NCBI GenBank assembly: GCA_035286745.1
Contig: DATECU010000085.1
Span: forward strand, 1 to 15,200
Direction of reading: 5' to 3'
Length of the DNA: 15,200 nucleotides
DNA from: DATECU01 sp035286745
Lineage (GTDB): Bacteria; Acidobacteriota; Vicinamibacteria; Fen-336
Below are positions 14,005 through 15,200 of the stretch, in pieces. Within the stretch, counting starts at the first letter, position 1; each line of letters starts with the position of its first letter. The notes beneath the pieces were generated by a model. The model worked only from the letters and a program-made list of their open reading frames with translations, had not been told where the DNA came from and made no database searches. Position numbers and translations under genes: made by a program.

Positions 14005-14532
14005 TCAACTGGAGCGGGCCCGACGACGCGGCCTGAGCGGTGGCCGGCGCCGCGGCCCCCTGGGCGCCGTCCCGGGGGCTGGCCGGCGTTGCGCACGACC
14101 CCCGGCTCCGGGAGTCGCCTTGGCTCCGTCGCCCGCGCCGCCGTCCAGGGCGAAGTCTACCCGCTTCGCGAGCTGCGCCGCGGCCCGAGCCACCGCAGCC
14201 TCGAACCCTCCGTTGATGGCTTCGGCGTGGATGTCGTCGCTCTCCGGCAGCCACGCCCGCATCCGGCACTGCTGATCGACACCTCCCAAGGGGTTCACCG
14301 GCTCGGCCAGGGACACCGTCACCTTCCGCAGCCGCGGGCCAAACCGGCTAAGAGCCAGCAGGACGCGCCTCACCACCTTCCCGCGCAGGACTTCGGAGAG
14401 GCTGACATCGACGCCCGTCACGTCGATCCTCAACGTCCCGCCAGCAGCATCGGATCGGCTCCCTTCGCAGCCCTGCTCAGTGTGGAACTGGGCCGGGATC
14501 AAGGTCCAATACCTCTTGGCGACATGATCCAT
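14005..14532 (-). CDS. HPF/RaiA-family ribosome-associated protein
   Basis: A 175-residue protein with a core (about 33-131) typical of short hibernation-promoting factors: LRIDVTGVDVSLSEVLRGKV, then RFGPRLRKVTVSLAEP, GVDQQCRMRAWLP and a final helix EAAVARAAAQLAKRVD. Such proteins bind the decoding centre and keep idle 70S ribosomes or dimers intact in stationary phase or stress. Two oddities appear. The first 32 residues are not family-like, and the ATG at 14532 has no clear ribosome site, so a later non-ATG start is possible. The last 44 residues (132-175) are a Gly/Ala/Pro then Arg-rich tail (17 Arg) that could contact rRNA. There is no long dimerisation domain of the long-HPF type. It leads the run with radical SAM, the 141-residue protein and the NhaR-like gene. 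Confidence 0.78.
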   Translation of the reverse strand: MDHVAKRYWTLIPAQFHTEQGCEGSRSDAAGGTLRIDVTGVDVSLSEVLRGKVVRRVLLALSRFGPRLRKVTVSLAEPVNPLGGVDQQCRMRAWLPESDDIHAEAINGGFEAAVARAAAQLAKRVDFALDGGAGDGAKATPGAGGRAQRRPAPGTAPRGPRRRPPLRPRRRARSS

Positions 14533-14843
14533 AGGGCTCGCTCGATGTGTCGCGCGGGCCGCGGAGGCGCTCGGCCCCTCGATCCGTGCTGGTGCTCACG
14601 ACCGGAGCTTCCTCGGTGGGATCTCCGGGGACAAGGGAAGGGAAAGAGCCCCCCGGGGCCGGAACGCCCCCGGGAACGTCGCCGGGGGTGGGCCGCACGG
14701 TCGACGCCAAGGGATATTGGCCCTGGCCGATGGATGGTCAGTGAACAATCGATTGGTGTGCGCCTCTCGGGGCATCCTAGGATTGGGGTGGGAAGAGGGG
14801 GCTCTTCGGAGTCGGGCCCGCCAGGGGGAGGGGGAGACAGCCC
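14533..14843. other. Divergent intergenic region, HPF-like / M50 protease
   Basis: These 311 bases contain no gene I can support. They are very G/C-rich with short C/G blocks (about 14650-14690) and one AT-rich island around the palindrome CAATCGATTG at 14746-14755. For the protease gene a weak sigma-70-like pair, TTGGTG (14753-14758) and TAGGAT (14778-14783), is separated by 19 bases. For the HPF-like gene a poor sigma-54 lookalike is at 14694-14709. Confidence 0.45.
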
Positions 14844-15200
14844 ATGAGCGTGAGCAGCCGCACGGACCGCATCCAGATCGCCCGGGTGATCGGAATCCCC
14901 ATCCACCTTCACTTCAGTTGGCTGATCATCTTCGCCCTGATCGTCTGGACCCTGTCGACGGGTTACTTCCCCGCGCAGTATCCCGATCTCCCGGCGTCCT
15001 CGTACTGGGCGAAAGGCCTGGTGGCGTCACTCCTCTTCTTCGTCTCCATCCTGCTCCACGAGCTGGGGCACGCCGTGGTCGCTCTTCGCCACGGTCTGCG
15101 CACCCGGTCGATCACCCTGTTCATCTTCGGAGGCGTGGCCCAGCTCGAGAAAGACCCCAAGAACGGACGGGCCGAGTTCTGGATGGCGGCGGCCGGACCC
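14844..15200 (+). CDS. Site-2 protease family (M50) membrane metalloprotease, 5' part
   Basis: The first 119 residues of a protein that runs off the window. The sequence (IARVIGIPIHLHFSWLIIFAL) is the usual N terminus of stand-alone site-2 proteases: a first membrane helix at about 21-38, a second at about 57-80 holding the zinc motif HELGH at 72-76 (catalytic E73), and the following LFIFGGVAQL loop typical of the Rip3/SpoIVFB-like group. These enzymes cut membrane-anchored substrates such as anti-sigma factors within the bilayer; some carry CBS domains in the missing C-terminal part. The ATG at 14844 has a strong GGGGGAG 8 bases upstream. It is divergent from the HPF-like gene. The substrate is unknown. 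Confidence 0.9.
   Translation, partial: MSVSSRTDRIQIARVIGIPIHLHFSWLIIFALIVWTLSTGYFPAQYPDLPASSYWAKGLVASLLFFVSILLHELGHAVVALRHGLRTRSITLFIFGGVAQLEKDPKNGRAEFWMAAAGP

Noticed and set aside
13938..14096. N-terminal extension of the radical SAM protein from GTG 14096
   Set aside because: The added 53 residues are low-complexity, overlap the HPF-like gene, and the B12 domain naturally starts at the ATG at 13937 with its own ribosome site.
14694..14709. A sixth sigma-54-like site (minus strand TGGCGTCGACCGTGCG) upstream of the HPF-like gene
   Set aside because: GG and GC spacing is right, but TTGC is GTGC and other bases differ; too weak to call.

Overview
The window is GC-rich (about two thirds G+C by eye), densely coded DNA from a Gram-negative bacterium. 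It has several exported or periplasmic proteins, a bifunctional murein synthase, BON, YtxH and WxxGxW envelope proteins, and an NhaR-type regulator. Families and base composition would fit Acidobacteriota, a deltaproteobacterial-type lineage, Rokubacteria or similar. I cannot place it more precisely, and nothing looks like a plasmid, phage or insertion sequence.

Layout. (1) 1-6054, all minus strand: a class A penicillin-binding protein, a cardiolipin-synthase-type phospholipase D and an EEP-family phosphodiesterase form a three-gene operon, followed by separately promoted genes for a YtxH-like membrane protein and a secreted WxxGxW-repeat protein. (2) 6184-6842, plus strand: a membrane-anchored PH-domain-like protein overlaps, by ATGA, a 52-residue two-helix membrane peptide. 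(3) 6956-8573, minus strand: an exported protein made of eight exact 32-residue cysteine repeats, then a periplasmic double-BON protein. (4) 9037-10944, plus strand: a membrane-anchored SGNH/AlgX-type acyl-hydrolase or acetyltransferase. (5) 10959-14532, minus strand: HPF/RaiA-like ribosome hibernation factor, B12-binding radical SAM enzyme, a small conserved protein and an NhaR-like LysR regulator, probably one transcription unit. (6) 14844 to the end, plus strand: the start of a site-2 (M50) membrane protease.

The most notable signal is regulatory. Five sites match TGGC-N7-TTGC[AT], the -24/-12 promoter of sigma-54 (RpoN). Each lies just upstream of a gene and points into it: WxxGxW protein (604-619), YtxH (1127-1142), the PBP-led operon (6067-6082), BON (8638-8653, a perfect TGGCACG-N4-TTGCT) and SGNH (8836-8851). 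My rough chance expectation for both strands of the whole window is below one. The BON and SGNH sites are divergent and flank a 7-bp inverted repeat that could bind an enhancer-binding protein. I infer a sigma-54 controlled envelope maintenance or stress programme joining peptidoglycan synthesis, anionic phospholipid synthesis, periplasmic structural proteins and surface-polymer acylation. No sigma-54 activator is encoded here.

Several starts were set inside the longest reading frames using ribosome binding sites, promoters or known family ends. Two genes escape a simple length filter: the 52-residue peptide at 6684-6842 and the truncated protease at 14844-15200.
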